Shown here: positions 16,427-23,725 of the stretch, in pieces
Layout: every line of letters starts with the position of its first letter
Numbering within the stretch: position 1 is the stretch's first letter
From: Blautia sp.
GTDB taxonomy: Bacteria; Bacillota; Clostridia; Lachnospirales; Lachnospiraceae
Length of the DNA: 49,064 bases
Assembly: GCA_017515325.1 (NCBI GenBank)
Contig: JAFWGA010000053.1
Location: forward strand, 1-49,064
Direction: 5' to 3'
Notes under the pieces: model-generated
Seen by the model: the letters and a program-made list of their open reading frames with translations, nothing else
Told to the model about the DNA's origin: nothing
Databases searched by the model: none
Translations under genes and position numbers: made by a program

Positions 16427-17290
16427 CTACTTTGTATAGGCGCTTCCGGTCCAGCCGTCATCACTGCGCCAGACGGCATATTCCTCTTCATCAGCATAAG
16501 CAAAGTAGCAGATCTCACCTTTTTTCCCCTTGTCAGCAAAGTCTCCCTCTCCTCCCAGGCCAAAAAAGGCAATCACTCCATTATAGCCACTGGTAGTCCT
16601 TGTCCCTCTGCGAATCCAAACCTCTTTCTTTACCCGAATACATTTCAGATCTTTCCCATTGAGAGTAATCATGACAGAATCCGGTTCAGGAACAAACACT
16701 TCTGTGTTTATCTCTGTATCTGAACTCGACTCTGCTGCAGCAGCTTCTGCTTCTTGGTTCTTTTCTGCTCCCTCGTTTTCTCTTTGGGCATTCTCCCGGC
16801 CTTCTAACTCTGCCAGCTCCTGCTCTTCCACCTGATGTTCCGCATCCAGCATAGCCCGACGGCGGGTCTGGATCAGATTTTCCGTCACCAGAGTCATCGC
16901 CCGGGAGGCGTTCAGCCTCGTGCGCTGCTTGAGGTCAGAGCTATGCAGGCCGCAGATGGGCACAAATATTCCATTCTCATCCGGAACCAGATAGACATTT
17001 CCCCCAGCCGGACAAATGCCAGGCCTAGTGACCATGATCTGATCCAGGGACTCTCTTGCCTCTTCCAGGGTCTGGGCATCTCCACCCCGGGAGAGATATT
17101 CAATGATCAGGCCGTCTCCCGCTGATTTGATGGCCTGCTCACAGGCCGTTTTTTCCGAACGGAAACGAAAGCGGTTCCAGGCGGGAACAGCCAGGATCAC
17201 CAGCATGATACCGATCAGGAGTAACAATATAGCCGTGGCACGGTTAACACCGCCCTGCTCTTCCTTTATCTTTCTCTTCCCCTTATTCAT
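16427..17290 (-). CDS. Minor-pilin-like membrane protein
   Basis: Start 17290 is preferred because GGGGG and AGG elements lie just upstream and the earlier in-frame codons look like spacer. The 287-residue protein has a basic head, then EEQGG, then one hydrophobic helix ending in AVPAW (~15-38), as in prepilins. A position-5 glutamate is absent, which would make it unusual as a pilin. Residues ~85-115 hold ICPAGGNVYLVPDENG and PICGLH, matching the CP.GG.Y...C..H signature of pseudopilins and minor pilins. After ~120 there is a Glu/Ala-rich linker and a C-terminal domain of unknown fold. Position between pilC and pilD supports a pilus role, perhaps tip or priming subunit. Confidence 0.6.
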   Translation of the reverse strand: MNKGKRKIKEEQGGVNRATAILLLLIGIMLVILAVPAWNRFRFRSEKTACEQAIKSAGDGLIIEYLSRGGDAQTLEEARESLDQIMVTRPGICPAGGNVYLVPDENGIFVPICGLHSSDLKQRTRLNASRAMTLVTENLIQTRRRAMLDAEHQVEEQELAELEGRENAQRENEGAEKNQEAEAAAAESSSDTEINTEVFVPEPDSVMITLNGKDLKCIRVKKEVWIRRGTRTTSGYNGVIAFFGLGGEGDFADKGKKGEICYFAYADEEEYAVWRSDDGWTGSAYTK

Positions 17291-17374
17291 CCTGGTTCCC
17301 CCATATGAGCCTATTTCATACCTACTCGAGCCAGCAGCCCATGCCTGCTGCAAGCTGCGCAGTTATCCAATTTC

Positions 17375-18595
17375 CTACATTGCAGCGTACATACCGAACA
17401 TGGCCATATAGATGGCAATGACGATATAGCCGGCAAAGCCGGCCAGGAAAACAAGAATGGTAGGCTCCAGCTTGGCCAAGGCCTCAGAGGTTGCCCGTTC
17501 CAGCTCATGGTCGTAATACTCGGCAGTCATGGACAGGGTCTGGGCCAGCTCCCCGCTGTCCTCACCGACAGCCGTCATGTCCACCAGGATATCCGGCAGA
17601 CAGTTGGCTTCACGAAGACATCTGCCCAAGGTATAGCCTTCCTCCAGCCTGCCCGTAATTTTCCCCACTCTGCTGCTGACGTAGTAGTTATCCATGACGC
17701 GGGATGAAATGGCCACTGCCTTGGTCATGGGAAGGCCAGCGTTCAGCATCATGGCCATAGTATTGGCAAACTGGCTGGAAGCGTTTAATACCGCAATCTC
17801 CCCCAGTACCGGCAGCTTCAGCTGCGTCTTTGCCAGATTCAGCCGTCCCGCCTCCGTATTACCATATATTTTATAGAAAAGTCCCAGAAATGCGGCAATC
17901 CCCACTATGGTCAGGATGTTGCTGCGGAAGAAGTCGGAAGCCCAGATCAGGGTCTGCGTAATAAAGGGCAGCTCAGCCTCGTAGGTATCAAAAATAGCCA
18001 TGAAGGTAGGAACCACCTTTACCATCAGGACAATGACTACCACAATGGCTACAACAAGGACGAAGGCAGGATAGATCATCGCCCCTCTCACCTTGTCCTT
18101 TAAGTTAGTCTGTTTGGCATAATGCTGACTGACCGATTCGAAGGAGACATCCAGGCTGCCGGATTCCTCCCCTGCATGGATGGTTTCCAGAAAGGTCGTC
18201 GGCAGCAGCTTCTTTCCCCGGTCCGCAAAGCTGGCGGAAATCGACCGGCCGGCTTCCACATCCTCTGCCACCTGTCCCAGCACCCGCTTCAGGGGTTTGT
18301 CCGTCATCTTCTCATAAATCAGAGCCACTGTCCGGGTGATGGGCACTCCCGCCTTTAAAATGACGGCAAACTGACGGCACATCAGGGTGAAGAGCTTATC
18401 GTCCAGCTTATTGCCACCGATATCCATGCTCAGAAAGGCTGCCGCCTTTCCCTGTTCCTTCACCGGAGCCAGATGTGTCACAATGGCGTAGTTCTCCTTG
18501 ATCTTCGCTGCCGCGTCCATCTCGTTGAAGGCCTCGATTACGCCGGAAACCTTTTTCCCATCCTTTGAGAGGGCAGAATACTTATAGGTAAACAT
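17375..18595 (-). CDS. pilC: Type IV pilus platform protein PilC
   Basis: The inner-membrane platform on which PilB and PilT act. The 406-residue length and two tandem T2SSF domains fit the family: the first at ~65-190 (CRQFAVILKAGVPITRTVAL) and the second at ~270-395 (ANTMAMMLNAGLPMTKAVAI). Three hydrophobic segments lie near 170-195, 220-240 and 375-400. It opens FTYKYSALSKDGKKVSGVI as typical PilC does. It starts 22 bases after the pilT stop. Confidence 0.95.
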   Translation of the reverse strand: MFTYKYSALSKDGKKVSGVIEAFNEMDAAAKIKENYAIVTHLAPVKEQGKAAAFLSMDIGGNKLDDKLFTLMCRQFAVILKAGVPITRTVALIYEKMTDKPLKRVLGQVAEDVEAGRSISASFADRGKKLLPTTFLETIHAGEESGSLDVSFESVSQHYAKQTNLKDKVRGAMIYPAFVLVVAIVVVIVLMVKVVPTFMAIFDTYEAELPFITQTLIWASDFFRSNILTIVGIAAFLGLFYKIYGNTEAGRLNLAKTQLKLPVLGEIAVLNASSQFANTMAMMLNAGLPMTKAVAISSRVMDNYYVSSRVGKITGRLEEGYTLGRCLREANCLPDILVDMTAVGEDSGELAQTLSMTAEYYDHELERATSEALAKLEPTILVFLAGFAGYIVIAIYMAMFGMYAAM

Positions 18596-18617
18596 ACTTG
18601 CCTCCCATCTTTATTGT

Positions 18618-19658
18618 TTAGGAGTTCTTTTTCACGTAATCCGTTTCATGGGCATAATGAAGGGCGGAATCTCTGGTGATCCTGCCAGCCCGAACCAGCT
18701 TCACCAAAGCCTGATCCATGGTCTGTCCGCCCAGGGCAGCACTGGTGGCCACTGCATTGGCAATCTGCGGGGTATTCCCGCTGCGGATCAGGTTCCGGAT
18801 GGCATCCGTCACCACCATCATCTCGCAGGCCAGAACCCGGCCTCCGTCCTTTCCCGGAATCAGCTGCTGCGTCAGGACAGCCTGCAGGCACATGGAAAGC
18901 TGAAGGCGGACCTGGGTCTGCATTCCCTCCGGAAAGACCTGAACAATACGGTCGATGGAATCGGGGGCACTGCCTGTATGCAGAGTCCCGAAAACCAGAT
19001 GTCCGGTCTCTGCCGCTGTGATCGCCGTCTCAATGGTCTCCTTGTCTCTCATCTCACCGATCAGGATGACGTTGGGATCCTCACGAAGGCTGGCCCGCAG
19101 GCCGGAAGCAAAGCTCATGGTGTCCTTGCCAACCTCTCTTTGGTTGATGGCGCACAGATCCGGTTTGTAGATATATTCCACCGGATCCTCCAGCGTGACA
19201 ATATGGCTCTTCCTGGTATGGTTGATGTGGTCCATCATGGCTGCCAGGGTAGTGGATTTACCGGAACCGGTCTCTCCTGTCACCAGCACAATGCCCTTGT
19301 GAAGACTGGTCAGGGGAATAGCTGCCGGAGGAAGGCCAAGGGTATCCAGCCTGGGGATATTGTCGGAAAGAAGACGAAGAGCAACCGACGGCATGCCCTG
19401 CTGCCGGAAAATATGGATACGGCAGCGGATGCCCGCAAAGGTCTGGGCAGCATCCAACTCCCCGGTTCTGTCATACTCCTCATAGGCAGGCCCTGCCAGC
19501 TCCCTGGCATAGAGACAGCAGTCTTCTCCACTGATGGGCTCCTCAGTCATATTTTCCAGCTGGCCGTTCCTGCGGTATTTGGGCGGTAGGCCATAGATCA
19601 GATGAATATCTGACGCACGGTCTGTCCTTGCTTTGACCACTAATTCTTCTATTGTCAT
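18618..19658 (-). CDS. pilT: Type IV pilus retraction ATPase PilT
   Basis: A hexameric AAA-like ATPase that drives pilus retraction. Its 346 residues match the family. It carries Walker A GETGSGKSTT (~127-136), the Asp box VTLEDPVEYIY (~153), Walker B with GEMRDKETIETA (~195), the His box GHLVFGTLHTGSAP (~213-226) and the C-terminal family element around GGQTMDQAL. A GAGG ribosome site lies 8 bases upstream. A 228-base gap separates it from pilB. The presence of PilT implies a dynamic, retractable pilus with possible twitching or DNA uptake. Confidence 0.95.
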   Translation of the reverse strand: MTIEELVVKARTDRASDIHLIYGLPPKYRRNGQLENMTEEPISGEDCCLYARELAGPAYEEYDRTGELDAAQTFAGIRCRIHIFRQQGMPSVALRLLSDNIPRLDTLGLPPAAIPLTSLHKGIVLVTGETGSGKSTTLAAMMDHINHTRKSHIVTLEDPVEYIYKPDLCAINQREVGKDTMSFASGLRASLREDPNVILIGEMRDKETIETAITAAETGHLVFGTLHTGSAPDSIDRIVQVFPEGMQTQVRLQLSMCLQAVLTQQLIPGKDGGRVLACEMMVVTDAIRNLIRSGNTPQIANAVATSAALGGQTMDQALVKLVRAGRITRDSALHYAHETDYVKKNS

Positions 19659-19886
19659 TCTTTTACCTCATCCCCTTTCCAATAAGCGATACAAAGATTT
19701 CGTCGCAGGCTGCTACCGATTATGGTATAAACGCAAAAAAGCGTATCCAACCCTGAAAACACCTGTCCCGTGCTGCCCGACTTTAACCACAACCACCTCG
19801 CGGTGTAATACCGGACATCTCCATTATACTCGTTAGCGGAAATCATTTCCATTAATATAAGTGATGCGACAGCCACATAGCCGTTA
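19659..19886 (-). other. Intergenic gap between pilB and pilT
   Basis: On the minus strand a TATAAT lies at about 19835 with only a weak -35 (TGGAAA, 17 bp upstream), and a short ACGC/GCGT hairpin lies near 19730-19745. An internal promoter for pilT is possible. An 88-codon open frame crossing the gap shows no recognisable features. Confidence 0.3.
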
Positions 19887-21632
19887 TCACAGATCCTCAT
19901 AGATGACACGCATGACCTCACTCACTGTCGTCTGTCCTGTCTCGACCAGCTTCATGGCATTATCCTTCAGGGATACAAAGCCGCTGGAGGGATCCGCCAA
20001 GGCCTTCTCGATGGCCTCTCTGCCCGAATTGGCAGCTATGATGCGGCGGATGCCTATGGTGAGGGAGAAGATTTCAAAGACAGCAATTCGTCCCCGGTAG
20101 CCGGTATCAAAACACTGAGGGCAGCCCTTACCCCGGTAAAAGATCCTGCCTGCTTTGGGCTTCAGGCCAAGCTGGCCGAGCTCCTCCGCGTCAGGCTCAT
20201 AGCTCTCCCGGCAATTGGGACATATCCGCCTTACCAGACGCTGGGAGAGAACGCCCTTGAGGGCGCTGGCCACCAGATAGGGCTCCACCCCCATATCGAT
20301 CAGTCTCTCTACGGTTCCCAGGGCGTCGCTGGTATGAATGGTGGAGAGAACCACATGACCCGTGATAGCAGAGCGCATGGCGATTTCCGCTGTCTCGCCA
20401 TCACGGATCTCGCCTACCGCGATGATATCCGGGTCCTGTCTCAGAATAGCCCTGAGGCCGCTGGCAAAGGTCATACCTACCTTTTCATTGATCTGCACCT
20501 GGTTGACGCCGTCAATATTGTACTCCACCGGATCCTCCAGCGTGACCAGGTTGACATCACGCTGATTCATATCCCCGATCATGGTATACATGGTCGTCGT
20601 CTTTCCACTTCCGGTAGGTCCTACGATCAGGACAACACCGTTTTTGATCCTGAGCAGCTTCAAGTACTTGTCCAGATCCTCTTGTGTCATGCCAAGTGAT
20701 TCCCGGCTAAGCCTTGCCCCTGTCTTGTCCAGAAGACGGGCGACGATCTTTTCTCCGTAAACCGTAGGGAGGGTGGACACACGCAGGTCAATATCCTTGT
20801 CCCGCACCTTAACATTAAAACGGCCATCCTGAGGCACCCTGCGCTCCGTGATGTCCAGACCGCTCATAACCTTGATACGGGAGATCACGGCAGCCTGCAG
20901 CTCTCTGGGAACGGTCAGGATATCCTGCAGTAAGCCGTCGATCCGCATACGAACCGAAAGCTCCGTCTCCCTGGGCTCAATGTGGATATCACTGGCCCTC
21001 TCTGTCACGGCACGCTCGATAATAGCATTCACCAGACGGATGGCAGGAGCCTGATTCAGGGAATCATCTCCCACCTGATTGCCGGCAAAGGCCGTGTCCA
21101 CTGCCCCGGTTCCCTCTCCGGTAAGGGCAGCTTCCCGCTTCATCTCCTCGATGGCCTTGGCTGCGCCTTCATTCCCATAGAGAACCTGGATCGCCCGTTC
21201 CACAGCTGCCGACATAGCCACCATGGGCACGACTCTGCGCCGGACAGCCTTTCTCACTTCCTCTATCGCATAGAAGTTCAGCGGATCCGTCATAGCCAGG
21301 AAAAGCTCATCCCTGACGATGCGCACCGGCACAACCTGATACTGCTTGGCAATATTCTTTGGCACCATCTGAGCCAGCTCGGTGGGAATATTGATCTTCG
21401 CCAGATCAATGAACTCAATACCCAGCTGCATCTGCAGGGCTTCAATCAGTTCACTCTCACTGATAAAGCCTTGCTCCTGCAGTACCGTCCCCAATCTCTT
21501 GTTGCTGCCCGCCTGAAGGCGTAAGCCTTCCTGTAGCTGCTCCTGCGTGATCATACCCGCCGAGATCAGCAAATCCCCCAAACGAAGGTATCCCTTACCG
21601 GCGGATTTCTTCTTTTCGTTTTGATCTGCCAT
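19887..21632 (-). CDS. pilB: Type IV pilus extension ATPase PilB
   Basis: A cytoplasmic hexameric motor for pilus extension, 581 residues. The N-terminal MshEN/T2SSE-N region has two copies of the R-L-G...L...G......L...L..Q pattern. The first opens RLGDLLISAG and ends EGLRLQ; the second opens RLGTVLQEQG and ends EALQMQ (~18-72). This pattern is the known c-di-GMP ligand of MshEN domains. The ATPase part has Walker A GPTGSGKTTT (~338), the Asp box LEDPVEYN, Walker B with GEIRDGETAEIA and the His box STIHTSDAL. A tetracysteine zinc site (CPNC then CPQC, ~480-515) is as in canonical PilB. It is the first pil gene, 93 bases after malQ on the same strand. Confidence 0.95.
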   Translation of the reverse strand: MADQNEKKKSAGKGYLRLGDLLISAGMITQEQLQEGLRLQAGSNKRLGTVLQEQGFISESELIEALQMQLGIEFIDLAKINIPTELAQMVPKNIAKQYQVVPVRIVRDELFLAMTDPLNFYAIEEVRKAVRRRVVPMVAMSAAVERAIQVLYGNEGAAKAIEEMKREAALTGEGTGAVDTAFAGNQVGDDSLNQAPAIRLVNAIIERAVTERASDIHIEPRETELSVRMRIDGLLQDILTVPRELQAAVISRIKVMSGLDITERRVPQDGRFNVKVRDKDIDLRVSTLPTVYGEKIVARLLDKTGARLSRESLGMTQEDLDKYLKLLRIKNGVVLIVGPTGSGKTTTMYTMIGDMNQRDVNLVTLEDPVEYNIDGVNQVQINEKVGMTFASGLRAILRQDPDIIAVGEIRDGETAEIAMRSAITGHVVLSTIHTSDALGTVERLIDMGVEPYLVASALKGVLSQRLVRRICPNCRESYEPDAEELGQLGLKPKAGRIFYRGKGCPQCFDTGYRGRIAVFEIFSLTIGIRRIIAANSGREAIEKALADPSSGFVSLKDNAMKLVETGQTTVSEVMRVIYEDL

Positions 21633-21725
21633 TTACAATCACTGCTCTCCCTGAAATATTTAGTCGTTGCTGCAGACAACGCGAATTTCTCTCTTCCGGA
21701 TGAAAATCTTCTCTCTGATGCCAGA

Positions 21726-23282
21726 TCAAGGCAGCCGGCTATAGGTTGAGGCCAGGTCACGGATGCTTCGGGCCAGATCCTGGGAAAGGAAATGGGGCTT
21801 CAGCCTCCACTGCCAGTTGCCGTCTGCGGTTCCCGGTGTATTGATCCTGGACTCCCTTCCCTTGCACAGGTAATCCTGCAGAGGAATGATGCAAAGATCC
21901 GCTACGGAACGGTAAGCTTCCCGGATGATATCCCAGGTTAAAGCACCGTAATCCGTATTCCTGGAATTGACATAACGGCGGGTGAAATCCCTTTCCCCAT
22001 CGGAAATCTCCTCCACCCAGGCTCTGGTGGGCATATTGTCGTGGGTACCGGTATAGACAACACAGTTGCGGATATGCCGATGAGTGACATAAACGCTTTC
22101 CCAGCTGGTAAAGCCAAACTGAAGAACCTTCATGCCGGGGAAGCCGGTATCCTCCAGAAGCCTGGCATTCTCCTCGGTCACATTCCCCAGATCCTCCGCG
22201 ATGATATCCAGTTTTCCCAGTTTTTCCTCCAATACCTTAAAAAGCTCCAATCCGGGTCCCTTCCTCAGGGTACCCTTCTCGGCGGTTTCGTCCCCATAGG
22301 GTACGGCGTAATAGTCACAGAAGCCATGGAAATGGTCAATGCGGATCACATCATAGAATTCATAATTACGTCCGATGCGGCGCACCCACCAGTCATAGCC
22401 TGCCTCCTTCAGGCCATCCCAATCGTAGATCGGATTGCCCCAGAGCTGACCCGTAGGGGAGAAGGCATCGGGCGGGCAGCCGGCCACCACGGTCGGCACC
22501 AGATCCTGATCCATCTGGAAAACCTCCGGATGGGCCCAGGCGTCCGTACTGTCCAGGGAAACGTAGAACGGCAGATCCCCGATAATGCGAACCTTCTTTT
22601 CGTTCGCATAGGCACGGAGCTTATGCCACTGGCTGTCAAACTCAAACTGAAGGAAGCGATAGAAACCGATATCATCCGCGTACTCTTCCTTTGCCTTCGC
22701 CAGGGCATCAGCCTGCCTGGTCCGAAGTCCATCCTCCCAGGTCGTCCAGGAGGCTCCGTTAAAGGCGTTCTTCAGCGCCATAAAGAGGGCATAGTCCTCC
22801 AGCCAATAGGCTTCCTTATCACAATAAGCGGCAAAAGCTTCCCGTACGGCCTGACTTTTGTCTTCCGTATCCTCCTGCCTGTCCTGACCTTGAGTATCAG
22901 AAGCTTCCTTCTCCCCACTGCCTTTCTTCATGAAACGCTCGTATGCCTTTTTCAGCAGGACGAAACGATTCTCATAGAGGGCGCCGTAATCCACCGACTC
23001 AACGTTCTCTCCAAAATTCACATCCTTCACATCCTCAGGGGTGAGAAGGCCATCTTCGATCAGTAGATCCGGAGCGATAAAATAGGGGTTGCCCGCAAAT
23101 GCTGAGAGGGGCTGATAGGGGGAATTGCCATAGCCTGTGGGGCCAATGGGCAGGATCTGCCAGCAGCCCTGGCCAGCCTGCTCCAGAAAGTCCACAAACT
23201 CATAGGCTTCCCTGGAAAAGCTTCCGATCCCATAAGGGGAAGGAAGGGAGAAAATGGGGAACAAGATACCACTAAGACGCAT
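21726..23282 (-). CDS. malQ: 4-alpha-glucanotransferase (amylomaltase, GH77)
   Basis: Transfers alpha-1,4-glucan segments between maltooligosaccharides during starch or glycogen use, in the cytoplasm. Start 23282 (MRLSGILFPIF) is chosen because TAAGGAGA lies 9 bases upstream. The family motifs are present: PTGYGNSPYQ near the N-terminus, the nucleophile in RIDHFHGF (~312), the acid/base in AEDLGNVT (~357) and the transition-state aspartate in GTHDNMP (~413). Length 518 is close to the usual ~500. A hydrophilic insertion at ~128-150 (KEASDTQGQDRQED) is not typical. It stands alone, with no glycogen genes beside it. A palindrome AAAACGTTTT at 23417-23426 in the upstream region could be a LacI-family operator. 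Confidence 0.95.
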   Translation of the reverse strand: MRLSGILFPIFSLPSPYGIGSFSREAYEFVDFLEQAGQGCWQILPIGPTGYGNSPYQPLSAFAGNPYFIAPDLLIEDGLLTPEDVKDVNFGENVESVDYGALYENRFVLLKKAYERFMKKGSGEKEASDTQGQDRQEDTEDKSQAVREAFAAYCDKEAYWLEDYALFMALKNAFNGASWTTWEDGLRTRQADALAKAKEEYADDIGFYRFLQFEFDSQWHKLRAYANEKKVRIIGDLPFYVSLDSTDAWAHPEVFQMDQDLVPTVVAGCPPDAFSPTGQLWGNPIYDWDGLKEAGYDWWVRRIGRNYEFYDVIRIDHFHGFCDYYAVPYGDETAEKGTLRKGPGLELFKVLEEKLGKLDIIAEDLGNVTEENARLLEDTGFPGMKVLQFGFTSWESVYVTHRHIRNCVVYTGTHDNMPTRAWVEEISDGERDFTRRYVNSRNTDYGALTWDIIREAYRSVADLCIIPLQDYLCKGRESRINTPGTADGNWQWRLKPHFLSQDLARSIRDLASTYSRLP

Positions 23283-23725
23283 AAAACATATCTCCTTACT
23301 GTGTTTTTTTCTCTCACCCACGAAGTGTTGCTTCGTTTGTAAGCCTGCGCGGCCGCATGCCGCTTAGCAGCTGAATTCTCTGTACGGCCGTCGCATCGAT
23401 TGATACCCGTTATACAAAACGTTTTTTCTTAAAGAGTATCACAGTTCTTGGGAGCCGCCCGGTTTACTTTGCATTCCGTTAGTGTATCACAGAGAAAGAG
23501 TTTTTTCAAGGCAGTTTGTCTGAGGTGAACAGCCGGGGTTGATTCACCTGTGGAATTATGATAAATTATAATATCCGCACGAGAATCATGCCGTTTACAG
23601 CATAATATGGTGCCAGTTTTTGGCTTTCGTTACCCTCACTCTAAGGCATAGATTCAGGCGATGATGAAACAATTGTCAAAGCTACCCCCCATATAGTTCA
23701 CACGATCAAAAAAAGGAGGAATACG
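23283..23725. promoter_or_regulatory. Divergent regulatory gap between malQ and the cell-wall hydrolase gene
   Basis: On the minus strand, toward malQ, there is a palindrome AAAACGTTTT (23417-23426) and a GC block GCGGCATGCGGCCG (about 23350-23363). A small hairpin CGAAG/CTTCG lies near 23321-23336. On the plus strand TATAAT at 23567-23572 with TTCACC 18 bp upstream is a plausible promoter for the hydrolase gene, leaving a leader of about 145 nt. An AAAAGGAGG ribosome site precedes 23726. No gene was seen. Confidence 0.45.

Noticed and set aside
19655-19921. 88-codon minus-strand frame crossing the pilB-pilT gap
   Set aside because: It starts inside pilB, has no ribosome site or recognisable motif, and crosses a hairpin and possible promoter.
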